A DNA stretch of 64,000 nucleotides from NCBI RefSeq assembly GCF_004364125.1, contig NZ_SNZV01000004.1:310001-374000 (forward strand), in the 5' to 3' direction. Of the stretch, positions 17,149-25,991 are shown piece after piece. The notes beneath the pieces are model-generated. The model made no database searches. It was not told the DNA's origin and worked only from the letters and a program-made list of their open reading frames with translations. The translations under genes and the position numbers were made by a program. Every line of letters starts with the position of its first letter. Position 1 is the stretch's first letter. The DNA is from Sphingobacterium paludis. Its GTDB lineage: Bacteria; Bacteroidota; Bacteroidia; Sphingobacteriales; Sphingobacteriaceae.

Positions 17149-18177
17149 TTAAGGGATCTGGATTGGTGGCTTGCCTCCCCCTGAGGACGTAGTATATGGA
17201 ATTTGTTTTACAAAAGAATCTGAAGAGCCTGAGCATGCCCCGCTACGCCTAACACTAATTAGTAAGGTTCCGTTTTCCGGTAAAGAACTTGTTTTAGGAG
17301 GTAAACTAATAGTAAATGATTTATTACTTGTTCCTCCAATAACATTAGTTCCTGCTGGAGCGTTGGTCACTGTCCAATAATATGTAATATTCGGATCTAA
17401 ATCTCCTGAACTGAAGGTATATGTACTGTTATAAGTAACAGAATTTGGTCCAAAGATTGTAGTGGGTGCTAAAATACCTATTTCGATAGGTTTAGATGTT
17501 ACTGTATTTTGTTGATTAGTAGACTTTAATGTAACAAGCCCATTGGCCGTCCCTATCCGAGTAACCTTCCATTGGTTATTCCCTAATGCAGTTAAAGTAG
17601 CTATTCCGTTTGCATTTTCTAATGTAATTGTACCAGGATTTGTAAGCGTGTAAATGCCTTCTGCGCAAATTTGATCAGGACCGGAAAAGGTAGTGGGAGG
17701 TGGTATATTTGCATCTACTGTCTCCCATGATCCTCCACTGTTCATCCCGGTCCAACCATTCGACGAAGCCGGGTAGTTTTTTCTATAATATCTGAATCGT
17801 AGATAAACTGTTCCTGCTTTATTATTAGGCTGTAGGCGAAATGTGTAATTTTTTGGGATGCTAACCTGTGATCGAAACTCTAGATTGTTTACTTTGATAG
17901 AGTCAGATATAGCACTTTCTACGCCGGCTGGATTTCTAAGCATAAATATAGCTTGCACGTTGCACTCCAATGAGTCTGGTATGTTTTTAATAAAAGTTAA
18001 GCTTCCACTTACAGCAGTAACTTGATCTAGATTAGTATATTTGATTTTGCCTCCTTCTAACGCAGAATTAGGAAAGACAACCCCAAATACTGAAATGTGG
18101 TTGGATTGAGCATTCGCTACTTGCAACGAAAGAAACGTAATGACAACCATCAAATTAACAATTACTTTGGATCTCAT
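17149..18177 (-). CDS. Secreted beta-sandwich protein with PKD/Ig-like repeats, unknown function
   Basis: A 342-residue exported protein with a clear signal peptide (about 1-23, 'LQVANA' before QSNH). No enzyme motif is visible. The body is rich in Thr, Asn, Ser and Gly. The second half has features of PKD/Ig-like surface domains: 'GPDQICAEGIYTL' at about 168-180 and a following 'GPNSVTYNSTYTFS...YYWTVTNAP' block, the pattern seen in large gliding-type or surface proteins of Bacteroidota. The C-terminus ends 'GGGKPPIQIP' with no type IX sorting domain that I can recognise. Its start codon overlaps the stop of the lipoprotein gene at 18174-18461, so the two are co-translated and may act together at the cell surface. 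The real function is unknown. Confidence 0.8.
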   Translation of the reverse strand: MRSKVIVNLMVVITFLSLQVANAQSNHISVFGVVFPNSALEGGKIKYTNLDQVTAVSGSLTFIKNIPDSLECNVQAIFMLRNPAGVESAISDSIKVNNLEFRSQVSIPKNYTFRLQPNNKAGTVYLRFRYYRKNYPASSNGWTGMNSGGSWETVDANIPPPTTFSGPDQICAEGIYTLTNPGTITLENANGIATLTALGNNQWKVTRIGTANGLVTLKSTNQQNTVTSKPIEIGILAPTTIFGPNSVTYNSTYTFSSGDLDPNITYYWTVTNAPAGTNVIGGTSNKSFTISLPPKTSSLPENGTLLISVRRSGACSGSSDSFVKQIPYTTSSGGGKPPIQIP

Positions 18178-18461
18178 AAGTCGATGGTATTTAATGTTGA
18201 TATCATCTTGTCAACGGGGAATTCTCCGGTGTGATCGATAATATAGAGATATTGTAACGCTGAATTATATCCAATTTCATTAACTGGTCGGCTAAAAAAT
18301 TTTGCAAATTTTGCCTTCAAAATGCTTACATCATATGTCGAATCATTTACTACAACATATTTTTCTTTGTCAAATACTGGATCTGTAGAAATTTCTGGAG
18401 CTTTTTTGCAAGCGACGAAAGCCATGCCTATGGCAAGCGTCAATAACAGGTTCTTCTTCAT
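18174..18461 (-). CDS. Small lipoprotein, unknown function
   Basis: 95 residues with a lipoprotein signal (lipobox 'FVAC', lipidated Cys18, then KKAPE). The mature part of about 77 residues has no motif I recognise. It contains 'YVVVNDSTYDVSILKAKFAKFF' split over a predicted strand and helix, and ends 'DKMISTLNTIDL'. It is the first gene of a two-gene minus-strand unit and overlaps the downstream secreted-protein gene by 4 bases, which makes coupled translation likely. It is not a SusD relative. Confidence 0.75.
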   Translation of the reverse strand: MKKNLLLTLAIGMAFVACKKAPEISTDPVFDKEKYVVVNDSTYDVSILKAKFAKFFSRPVNEIGYNSALQYLYIIDHTGEFPVDKMISTLNTIDL

Positions 18462-18779
18462 AACATCGTTTAATTAAATTAGTACTTAAAGATAACAAAC
18501 GGCTTTTTTATTTGCAAATATTTTTGAATTCAAAATTTATTTCCAAATGGGTCACTACATCTTAACTTTTGTTTCATCCTGTTGAAAATTCAGCCAGTCA
18601 AACGTTATATTGCATATTACAAACAACTAATTTCTCCGATTATTTTTTGATGCATCTATAAATTCCTTTTTTTTGACAAAATGAGGGTTGAAATACCTTA
18701 TTTACCGCTTTTTCAAACTATTTTGAGTGATAAATGAAAATTATTTTTCAAAAAAATAGGTCATTTTTTGCTTTTTATT
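18462..18779. other. AT-rich intergenic region upstream of susC3 regulatory block
   Basis: Divergent region between the small lipoprotein gene and susC3. I see no ORF worth calling. The sequence is very A/T-rich, and the susC3 promoter starts at 18780. Confidence 0.4.
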
Positions 18780-18809
18780 TTGATGTTGTTGTTTTTGCAT
18801 TTATATTAG
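18780..18809 (+). promoter_or_regulatory. Promoter of susC3
   Basis: TTG at 18780-18782, a 19-base spacer and TATATTAG at 18802-18809. The predicted start near 18816 gives a long leader of about 380 bases before susC3, with a short ORF inside it. Confidence 0.6.
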
Positions 18810-18821
18810 CAAAAGTAAGTG

Positions 18822-18837
18822 TTAACATATGTTAACA
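18822..18837 (+). promoter_or_regulatory. TTAACA-N4-TTAACA direct repeat, susC3
   Basis: TTAACATATGTTAACA starts 12 bases after the -7 box, the same spacing as at susC1. In this copy the surrounding 16 bases 18821-18836 also form a perfect palindrome, GTTAACATATGTTAAC. Confidence 0.5.
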
Positions 18838-18912
18838 TTTCCTGATTACTAACTAGAAATTGACGTGTGCTTCTATAGGTAGAAGTATTTATTAACTAAA
18901 CAACAAACAACG

Positions 18913-18957
18913 ATGAAACAAATTTTACTAACTCAAATCTGTGCATTTCTGCACTAG
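18913..18957 (+). CDS. Leader short ORF upstream of susC3
   Basis: Encodes MKQILLTQICAFLH and a TAG. The preceding bases (TTAACTAAACAACAAACAAC) and the first codons ATGAAACAA copy the start region of susC itself. It lies 103 bases after the -7 box and 284 bases (ATG to ATG) before susC3. Similar leader ORFs precede susC4 and susC5. Translation is inferred only from this conserved placement. Confidence 0.4.
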   Translation: MKQILLTQICAFLH

Positions 18958-19196
18958 GTACATACTTGGTTTTCAAGTCCGATTTCTGATTTCACAATAG
19001 AATTTATTGCTTGATAGGGGTTTTCCTTATGCATCAATCACTATTGTCCTACTCTTTCTATATCCTTTAAATAGGCCAGCTATTTCTTGCGCCTACGTTA
19101 AAGCAAAACTGTAGTGCCTAGATCGGCTGTACCTACCCAAATCAAAAACTAACAGATCCCCACTCGGGAATTAATTAACTAAACAACAATAAACAC

Positions 19197-22100
19197 ATGA
19201 AACAAAAATTACTCAGTATTCTTTTTGTGCTGACCTGCCTAGTCGGTGTTTCGTTCGCACAGAATCGGCAAGTGAGTGGACGGGTAACCTCAGCAGCTAC
19301 AGGTGAGACGCTGGCAGGCGTTACTGTTCGCGAGGGCGGCACCAACCGCGCTACGCAGACAGATGGTGATGGCCGGTATAGCCTGTCTGTGAACGCCTCT
19401 ACGTCCGAGCTTGTCTTTACCTTGATCGGCTATGCAGAAAGCACACAAGCCATCGGCTCCCGCGCATCTATTAATGTCGCTTTGGGCGAAGCGTCCAGCG
19501 ATTTGGATGAGGTCATTGTCGTAGCCTACGGAACGGTAAAGAAATCTGACTTCACGGGGTCTGCAACGCAGATCGGTGCCAAAGAGCTCGATAAACGCCC
19601 GTTGTCCAACCCATTGGGCGCGCTTCAAGGAGCTGGCCCGGGTATTCAGACTGCGACCCCAGGCGGAGCACCCGGTTCCTCTCCAACCATCCGTATTCGC
19701 GGGGTGGGTTCTTACTCCGCCGGAAATGATCCGCTATTTGTTGTAGATGGGGTGCCATTTGATGGAGGGATGTCAAACATCAACCCGGACGATGTAGAGA
19801 CGATTACGGTACTCAAAGATGCGGCGACGATCGCTATGTATGGTTCTCGTGGTGCAAACGGCGTGGTGATGGTGACCACGAAACGTGGTAAAGAAGGAAA
19901 AAGCACATTCGATGCGAAGGTTCAAAAAGCTATCAACCAAAATGCGGTGCCAAATTATAACACGGTATCGGCTGGAGAATACTACGAATTAATGTGGCAA
20001 GCCTATACCAATAGTTTGGCTTATCGTACAGCAAATCCGGTTCCATTGGATATTGCACGTCAGATCGGTTCAGGCCTGCTTACAAGAAATGCAGCAGGGC
20101 AACAGATTTATAACGGACAAACATTCCAAGATATTGTTCAATACCTGGGTGGATACAACTCATATAATGTCGCTAACAACGAGCTTATTGATGCCACAGG
20201 GAAGCTAAACCCGAATGCGCAGATCAAATACAAAGATTTCAGCTCATGGGAAGACGAGGCAACGCGTAACGGGAAACGTGACGAGTACAGCATCAACTAT
20301 TCGACGGGTATCAAGAATACAGATGTGTATGCCTCAATGAACTATTTGAGCGAAGAGGGGTGGGGATTGCGTTCATCGATGGATCGTTTCCAGGGCCGTT
20401 TAAATGTGAATAGCAAAATTACAGACTGGTTAAAAACAGGAATAAATATCAATGCTTCAAGTAATAAATATGATTACGCATACACAGGATCAGGAGCGAT
20501 AAACAACCCTTTTGGTTTTTCCAGAGGTATTGCGCCGATCTACCCGGTTTATGTACATGACCCAGCAACGGGTGAGATTATAAGAGATTTGCAAGGAAAC
20601 AAGCGTTACGATTACGGTAACCTGGTATCAGAGTTTGGTTTGTCCCGTCCGTACAACAGCGGTCGTCACGCCATAGCGGAAACGCTGATGAATACCAGCA
20701 AAGCGGACCGTGATTTTGTATCCGCACGAGCGTATATTGATGTCAATATCTTGCCTTGGTTGACATTCTCGACTACATTTAATCCTGACATCCAAAGCTT
20801 AAGGGAAGAAGGGTACGAAAATACCGAAGTTGGGGACGGTGCGCCAGCCGGTCGTTACAGCCAAAACTGGTACAGACAGGAAACTTATACATTCAACCAG
20901 ATCTTGCGTGCGAATAATTCGTTTGGTAAGCATAATTTAGAGTCTTTATTAGGACATGAGTATTACAAGTTTAAGCTTGAAACAATTGATGGGATGCGGA
21001 CTGGACAAGGTTTCGACGGTTTGTATGTGTTTTCCAACTTTGCAGACATCAGCTCACTTACATCTGGCCTAGGTGAAGAGGCTATTGAGAGTTATTTCGG
21101 ACGCGCAAACTATAACTACGACAGCCGCTATTATTTAAGTGCAATGGTCCGTTACGATGGCAACTCCAGATTCCCTGCGCATTTGAGATGGGAAGAATTT
21201 TGGTCGGTGGGTGCGGCATGGCGTTTGGATCAGGAACCATTCTTTAAGAATGATTTTACCGACTTGTTTAAGCTACGCGCATCATACGGTAGGCTAGGGA
21301 ACTCAAGTTTATTAACAAGTACAGGCGCTCAAAACCGTTATCCATATCAGCCAGGTTATAGCATTGGCTTTAACAATGGATCCGCATCGGGAGCTGTATT
21401 TACATCATTGGGGTCAAACGATATCACATGGGAATCCCAAAAACCTTTGGATCTAGGTGTAGACTTCTCGTTTATGAACGGAAGAATTAGTGGTACATTT
21501 GAGTACTACAATAGGGTGTCAGATGGTTTGTTATTTGATGTTCAGCAACCTTACCACAATGGAGGTTCAACCTCGGGTTCTTTTTCCATTCCACGGAATG
21601 TTGGGGCGATGACAAATAAAGGTGTCGAGCTCTCGTTGACAGGTAATATTATCCGTAAGCAAGATTTCAATTGGAACCTGACATTGAATATGACGACGAT
21701 CAAAAACAAAATAACGAAAATGCCGGTGGAAACCCCTGAAATTGTCGATATCCCTTATAAGTACGTTGAAGGTCGGTCGATGTATGACTTCTTCACCAGA
21801 ACCTATTATGGTGTAGACTCAGAAACAGGTCGTGCGATGTATTTAGGATTGGCGGATGGTGTTGCTTACGATCCAAACAATGCAGATCATAAATTAATCG
21901 ATAAAGGCAATGGCATCGTGGATACGGTAACGTTTAACCATAACTCGGCTAAGCAAGACTGGATCAATAAGTCTGCCTTGCCGCCGGTGTATGGAAGTAT
22001 CGTAAACAGTTTCTCGTACAAAGGATTTGACTTTGGTTTTGTCGTAACGTACAGCTTGGGTGGTTACTTCTACAACGGTCAATACGCAAGTTTAATGAGC

Positions 22101-22469
22101 TCTGGACCAGCCAATGGTGCCAACCTACACCGCGATTTGTTTGGTGCGTGGAAAAACCCAGGTGACCAAACCGATATCCCATTGATGGACTTAAACAGAA
22201 CAGCGCAAAATGGTGCCACGTCAACGCGTTTCTTGGAAAAGGCTTCTTCGCTAAATCTATCGGCGATCACGACAAGCTACACCTTGCCAAGAAGTTTGAC
22301 CAACCAAATTGGGGTGCAACGTGCGCGTGTATTTGCTAGTGCAGAAAACCTTTATTTCTGGTCCGCACGGAAAGGCTTCAATCCAATTGGCGGTATCTCC
22401 AGCGCAACAGGTGCATCGGGTTACAACCACGCAAGAACAATTAACTTTGGTATTAACTTCGGCTTTTAA
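19197..22469 (+). CDS. SusC-family TonB-dependent receptor (susC3)
   Basis: A 1090-residue outer-membrane importer, near-duplicate of susC4 (same length, scattered substitutions, no indels noticed). Signal peptide 1-21, beta-sandwich with 'AGVTVREGGTNRATQTDGDG' at about 40-59, TonB box 'DEVIVVAYG' at 104-112, plug containing 'GVGSYSAGNDPLFVVDG' and 'MYGSRGANGVVMVTTKRG', and barrel ending 'INFGINFGF'. The 'YGTVKKSDFTGSA' after the TonB box resembles the matching stretch of susC1. The long leader with a short ORF is unlike the short leaders of susC1 and susC2. The ligand is unknown. Confidence 0.94.
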   Translation: MKQKLLSILFVLTCLVGVSFAQNRQVSGRVTSAATGETLAGVTVREGGTNRATQTDGDGRYSLSVNASTSELVFTLIGYAESTQAIGSRASINVALGEASSDLDEVIVVAYGTVKKSDFTGSATQIGAKELDKRPLSNPLGALQGAGPGIQTATPGGAPGSSPTIRIRGVGSYSAGNDPLFVVDGVPFDGGMSNINPDDVETITVLKDAATIAMYGSRGANGVVMVTTKRGKEGKSTFDAKVQKAINQNAVPNYNTVSAGEYYELMWQAYTNSLAYRTANPVPLDIARQIGSGLLTRNAAGQQIYNGQTFQDIVQYLGGYNSYNVANNELIDATGKLNPNAQIKYKDFSSWEDEATRNGKRDEYSINYSTGIKNTDVYASMNYLSEEGWGLRSSMDRFQGRLNVNSKITDWLKTGININASSNKYDYAYTGSGAINNPFGFSRGIAPIYPVYVHDPATGEIIRDLQGNKRYDYGNLVSEFGLSRPYNSGRHAIAETLMNTSKADRDFVSARAYIDVNILPWLTFSTTFNPDIQSLREEGYENTEVGDGAPAGRYSQNWYRQETYTFNQILRANNSFGKHNLESLLGHEYYKFKLETIDGMRTGQGFDGLYVFSNFADISSLTSGLGEEAIESYFGRANYNYDSRYYLSAMVRYDGNSRFPAHLRWEEFWSVGAAWRLDQEPFFKNDFTDLFKLRASYGRLGNSSLLTSTGAQNRYPYQPGYSIGFNNGSASGAVFTSLGSNDITWESQKPLDLGVDFSFMNGRISGTFEYYNRVSDGLLFDVQQPYHNGGSTSGSFSIPRNVGAMTNKGVELSLTGNIIRKQDFNWNLTLNMTTIKNKITKMPVETPEIVDIPYKYVEGRSMYDFFTRTYYGVDSETGRAMYLGLADGVAYDPNNADHKLIDKGNGIVDTVTFNHNSAKQDWINKSALPPVYGSIVNSFSYKGFDFGFVVTYSLGGYFYNGQYASLMSSGPANGANLHRDLFGAWKNPGDQTDIPLMDLNRTAQNGATSTRFLEKASSLNLSAITTSYTLPRSLTNQIGVQRARVFASAENLYFWSARKGFNPIGGISSATGASGYNHARTINFGINFGF

Positions 22470-22472
22470 AAC

Positions 22473-23969
22473 ATGAGAATTTTTAATAAACTATCTATAA
22501 AATCTACCCTCGCTACGCTAGCGCTATCAGCCTTGCTTTTGTCGGGATGTAATAAGGATTTGCAATTGGAACCAACTGGTCGTATTGCTCCTTCAATTGT
22601 CTTCGCGACAACACAGAATGCGTATGCGGCGATCAATGGTATGCACCGGTATATGTACTCGCAATGGTATAGCAACCAGGCTGCCGGCGGGCAGAGTGGA
22701 AATATGCTCTATATGGAGGTGCTGGGTGAAGATTTCGTGATGACCGGAGCCGCCAACGGCTGGTTCAACAGTGAGCACCGCTGGCTTTCTCATCGTAACG
22801 AGACGGCAGGCATCCTTACGTTCAACTATGGCTTTTACTATGCGCTGATCGCGAATGCGAATGAAATTATAGCCAACATCGATGGCGCGGAAGGCCCGCA
22901 GGCAGATAAAGACTTCTTAAAAGCACAGGCCTTGACCTATCGTGCCTGGTCATATTACCAAATGGTACAGCTGTTTGGCAAACGGTATGTGAAAGGCGGA
23001 GACAACTCTTCCCTAGGACTCTCTCTAGTCTTGGAAAGAACAGTGGGGGCGGTGCCTCGGAATACGGTAGAAGAGGTCTATTCGCAGATCAACACGGATT
23101 TGGATGCGGCAATAGGTTTGTTTGCTACTGCTGTGGCTCGGCCGAATATTTCTCACCTAAATGCGAATGTAGCGCATGGTGTAAAGGCGCGCGTTGCATT
23201 AACCCAGCAAAACTACGATATCGCAGTTGCCGAAGCCAGAGCGGCTAGAGCCGGTTTTACGTTGATGAACCGAGATCAGTATTTCAATTCTTTTGTTAGT
23301 TTTGCCAATCCAGAATGGATCTGGGGAATCGAACACCGCGAAGATCAACCTACGTATTTCTATTCGTTCTACGCGTATGTCGGTAACTTTAGCTCAACCA
23401 ATACCCGCGGAAATCCGAAAGCGATCAACTCGGCCTTATATGCCAAAATCCCGACGACGGATGTGCGCAAGGGATTGTGGGATCCAACAGGAACCACAGC
23501 GGGGTTTCCTGTGGCTGCAAGTGGCGTGAGACGCCCGTATATGACACGGAAGTTTACCATGCCAAATCCGGCGAACAGTAACGGTGACTTGATGTTTATG
23601 CGTGCAGCGGAGATGTACTTGATCGAAGCGGAATCTTTGGCTAAACTAGGCGGAAGAGAAGCGGAAGCAAGACAAGTACTATTTGAATTAGTACGGACCA
23701 GAGATGCCAGTTACGCGGTTTCTACAAACTCGGGCACCGCATTGGTTGATGAAATCTTAACACAGCGTCGTATTGAACTTTGGGGTGAAGGATTCCGTTT
23801 TTACGATCTAAAACGATTGAACCTTCCGTTGAACAGAAATGGTGCAAACCACAATACATCACTTGCTGTTACGATGGATGTGCCTGCAGGCAGCAAAGAT
23901 TGGGAATTCTTAATTCCTCGTGGCGAGATCGATAGAACCCTCGGTGTCGTACAACAAAATCCATTATAA
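22473..23969 (+). CDS. SusD/RagB-family lipoprotein (susD3)
   Basis: Partner of SusC3: 498 residues, lipobox 'LLSGC' with Cys26, then 'NKDLQLEPTGRIAPS'. It begins only 3 bases after the susC3 stop, so translation is probably coupled. Recognisable blocks are 'LKAQALTYRAWSYYQMVQLFGKRY', shown here in two halves (LKAQALTYRAW, SYYQMVQLFGKRY), 'MFMRAAEMYLIEAESLAKLG' and 'TQRRIELWGEGFRFYDLKRL'. It is nearly the same protein as SusD4. Differences cluster lightly in the signal peptide and around 'DQPTYFYSFYAY'. Confidence 0.94.
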   Translation: MRIFNKLSIKSTLATLALSALLLSGCNKDLQLEPTGRIAPSIVFATTQNAYAAINGMHRYMYSQWYSNQAAGGQSGNMLYMEVLGEDFVMTGAANGWFNSEHRWLSHRNETAGILTFNYGFYYALIANANEIIANIDGAEGPQADKDFLKAQALTYRAWSYYQMVQLFGKRYVKGGDNSSLGLSLVLERTVGAVPRNTVEEVYSQINTDLDAAIGLFATAVARPNISHLNANVAHGVKARVALTQQNYDIAVAEARAARAGFTLMNRDQYFNSFVSFANPEWIWGIEHREDQPTYFYSFYAYVGNFSSTNTRGNPKAINSALYAKIPTTDVRKGLWDPTGTTAGFPVAASGVRRPYMTRKFTMPNPANSNGDLMFMRAAEMYLIEAESLAKLGGREAEARQVLFELVRTRDASYAVSTNSGTALVDEILTQRRIELWGEGFRFYDLKRLNLPLNRNGANHNTSLAVTMDVPAGSKDWEFLIPRGEIDRTLGVVQQNPL

Positions 23970-23992
23970 CAAACCATCTACCTTTGAAAATA

Positions 23993-24024
23993 GAAAGGGG
24001 TTGTCATAGGCAGCCCCTTTTTTT
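23993..24024 (+). terminator. Terminator after susCD3
   Basis: AAAGGGGTTG pairs with CAGCCCCTTT and is followed by T5. The homology with the susD4 downstream region continues past this hairpin to about 24075. Confidence 0.85.
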
Positions 24025-24292
24025 CGTCCATACCACTATCACCTGTGTCGCATTTTTGTTGCTGTGGATTCTCAGTTCGCGCAAAGATAGTCACCTTTTG
24101 CCTTCTGTCCCTTAAGCCCTGAAGAGACGTTAATAGGATACTTATTTCTGTTCAATACATGAATCTTCGTATGCATTTCGTTGCCGGTTATATATATGAC
24201 ATTATTCATATTTCTGAAGCATTATCAATGGAGCGGATTTTTATGTTGAGTTCCTGCTCAGAGCTACGTCTACCACAAAAAGATCATATAAA
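24025..24292. other. Non-coding gap between susD3 and the hydrolase gene
   Basis: The first 50 bases or so resemble the sequence after susD4, marking the end of the duplicated block. The rest has no gene or repeat that I can see. Confidence 0.4.
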
Positions 24293-25174
24293 TCAGTAAC
24301 GTAAAAATGAAAGCCATTCGAAAACACTATCCAGCCAATGATCAACCGGGAGATCCTGTTTTTTGCTGGCAAACCCGTGTTGCCCCCTAGAAAAGACACG
24401 CAAATCCACAAGTCCGTTTTTCGATTTCCATCTTTCATATAGTTTCAAGGAATTGATGTCAAAGCTATACTCGTCATCCTGTGTCACTGCTATGAAAAGT
24501 GGTGAAGGGGATGCGGGTACCTCAGCTTCGAGAACAGGGTTCAAATAGGGATAAATAAGTGCACTGAACAGGGGGTCTACTTCTTTATCAAGTGCGATGG
24601 CCGCGGAAATAGTACCGCCTGCGGAAAAACCAATAACCCCAACCTTATCGGCATCGAAACCCAGGACGGACGCGTTTGCTTTAAGGTATTTCATGGCTTC
24701 CTTGCCGTCTGCAATTGCCAGCGGTACCATCGGGGCCATAATTTCTTCGAGGGTAGCAAAATCCTTTATGTTTCGCATCAATTGCTCCATCGGGTTTTCA
24801 TCTTCCAATTGTACCAATCGGTATTTCAGTGCTGCTGCGGTATAGCCTCTTTCTGCGAAAGTTTTCGCTATCTTCACCCCCTCGTCTTCATAAGCCAGTA
24901 TTTGAAAAGCGCCCCCGGGTATGACCAATACGGCAATGTCTTTAATCTCCGAGCCTGTAGGTTCAAAAATTTCCAAGCTCGGAGCCGTTACGTTGTACAA
25001 CATCCGGCTTGTTGATATAGGTTCGAAGGTAAAAGATTTTTCCTGAGGCTTGACATCACTCGTCGAGCCTCCCTTAACAGGAATAACAATCCTTTGCTGC
25101 GCCTGTAATCCATTTTGTACACAAATTATTATTAGAAATAATAATAATTTGTAAGCTTTTGTTTTTGTGTTCAT
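24293..25174 (-). CDS. Secreted alpha/beta hydrolase, esterase type (BD-FAE/acetyl-esterase-like)
   Basis: 293 residues with a signal peptide (about 1-25, ending 'GLQAQ'). The fold shows an oxyanion turn 'VIPGGAF' (about 84-90), the nucleophile elbow 'GFSAGG' with Ser184, an acid at Asp233 or Asp234 in 'TQDDEYSF', and His266 in 'GQHGF'. This layout is that of carbohydrate-linked esterases and small-ester hydrolases (acetyl-xylan or feruloyl esterase-like, dienelactone hydrolase superfamily). It is the only candidate degradative enzyme among the five SusC/SusD pairs, but it is transcribed from the opposite strand, so a shared pathway is only a guess. It acts outside the cytoplasm. The true ester is unknown. 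Confidence 0.82.
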   Translation of the reverse strand: MNTKTKAYKLLLFLIIICVQNGLQAQQRIVIPVKGGSTSDVKPQEKSFTFEPISTSRMLYNVTAPSLEIFEPTGSEIKDIAVLVIPGGAFQILAYEDEGVKIAKTFAERGYTAAALKYRLVQLEDENPMEQLMRNIKDFATLEEIMAPMVPLAIADGKEAMKYLKANASVLGFDADKVGVIGFSAGGTISAAIALDKEVDPLFSALIYPYLNPVLEAEVPASPSPLFIAVTQDDEYSFDINSLKLYERWKSKNGLVDLRVFSRGQHGFASKKQDLPVDHWLDSVFEWLSFLRY

Positions 25175-25595
25175 GACTATTTATTTACATTTCTTAACTA
25201 AATTATAGTTTAAAGGTGACATGTCATTAAATTTAGTGACATAAATTTCCATATAAAATTGTTTTGCTTGTTCATCAATATCTTCTCCTGACCTTGTAAA
25301 ACCATTCATATTCCTTCAATTGTCGGTATATGCCAACCTAAATGAGCTGGCTAAAACAGATTTCCACCTTTTTAATACATATCAAAGCCGCTAAATGTAA
25401 ATAAGAGCAGCGGCATACCATTTTTTTGTGCCAAACTTCAGCTATTTTTCAACATCATATTTAAAAAATAAAGGACTTATAGCTGTACTGATTTGACTTT
25501 ATTTCTAATGAGGTTTTTGATATTATAATTAGTTTATAAAAATAGAAATAAAATTAATAATATTGTTTTAAAGTATTTTAGCTTTCTTTTTTATT
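25175..25595. other. Intergenic region upstream of susC4 regulatory block
   Basis: Divergent promoter region between the hydrolase gene and susC4. It is strongly A/T-rich and no ORF is supported. The susC4 promoter begins at 25596. Confidence 0.4.
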
Positions 25596-25626
25596 TTGCT
25601 TATTGTTCTTTTTGCGATTATATTTG
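25596..25626 (+). promoter_or_regulatory. Promoter of susC4
   Basis: TTG at 25596-25598, a 20-base spacer and TATATTTG at 25619-25626 give a full consensus match. The predicted start near 25633 leaves a leader of about 360 bases. No TTAACA repeat follows, in contrast to susC3. Confidence 0.7.
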
Positions 25627-25730
25627 CCTGCAGAAGGGCTACATATTCGTCTATGTTTATGTCGCTTGTAATGGGATCGCTTCTTTTTACAAACCAGGAG
25701 GGAGTGGTTATTAACTAAACAAATGTAATT

Positions 25731-25805
25731 ATGCAACAAAAGGATCACACAAGCACTGCCGTGCTGCTCCATAGGAGCGAAAGCCTATCTATCGTATTTA
25801 GCTAA
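25731..25805 (+). CDS. Leader short ORF upstream of susC4
   Basis: A 24-codon ORF beginning MQQKDHTSTAVLLH and ending in TAA. It is preceded by TTATTAACTAAACAA, as in the susC3 leader. Its first codons ATGCAACAA match the susC5 leader ORF at the DNA level. It lies 104 bases after the -7 box and 261 bases before susC4. A second minimal ORF (ATG TAA) sits directly before it at 25722. Expression is not proven. Confidence 0.4.
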   Translation: MQQKDHTSTAVLLHRSESLSIVFS

Positions 25806-25991
25806 GCAAAAAAGGAGGAGATCTCCCATGGAAGCCAAGCCGGCTCTCAGCGGGTAGTGTATGCCAAAATTTTAGGCTATAACCCCGTCAATAATGCGTT
25901 AAAGCTCAATGGATACGTGTCGGAATCCCAGATACACAACAGATCGTAAAAGACATTTTTTTACAATATCTAACTAACAACAATAAATAAA

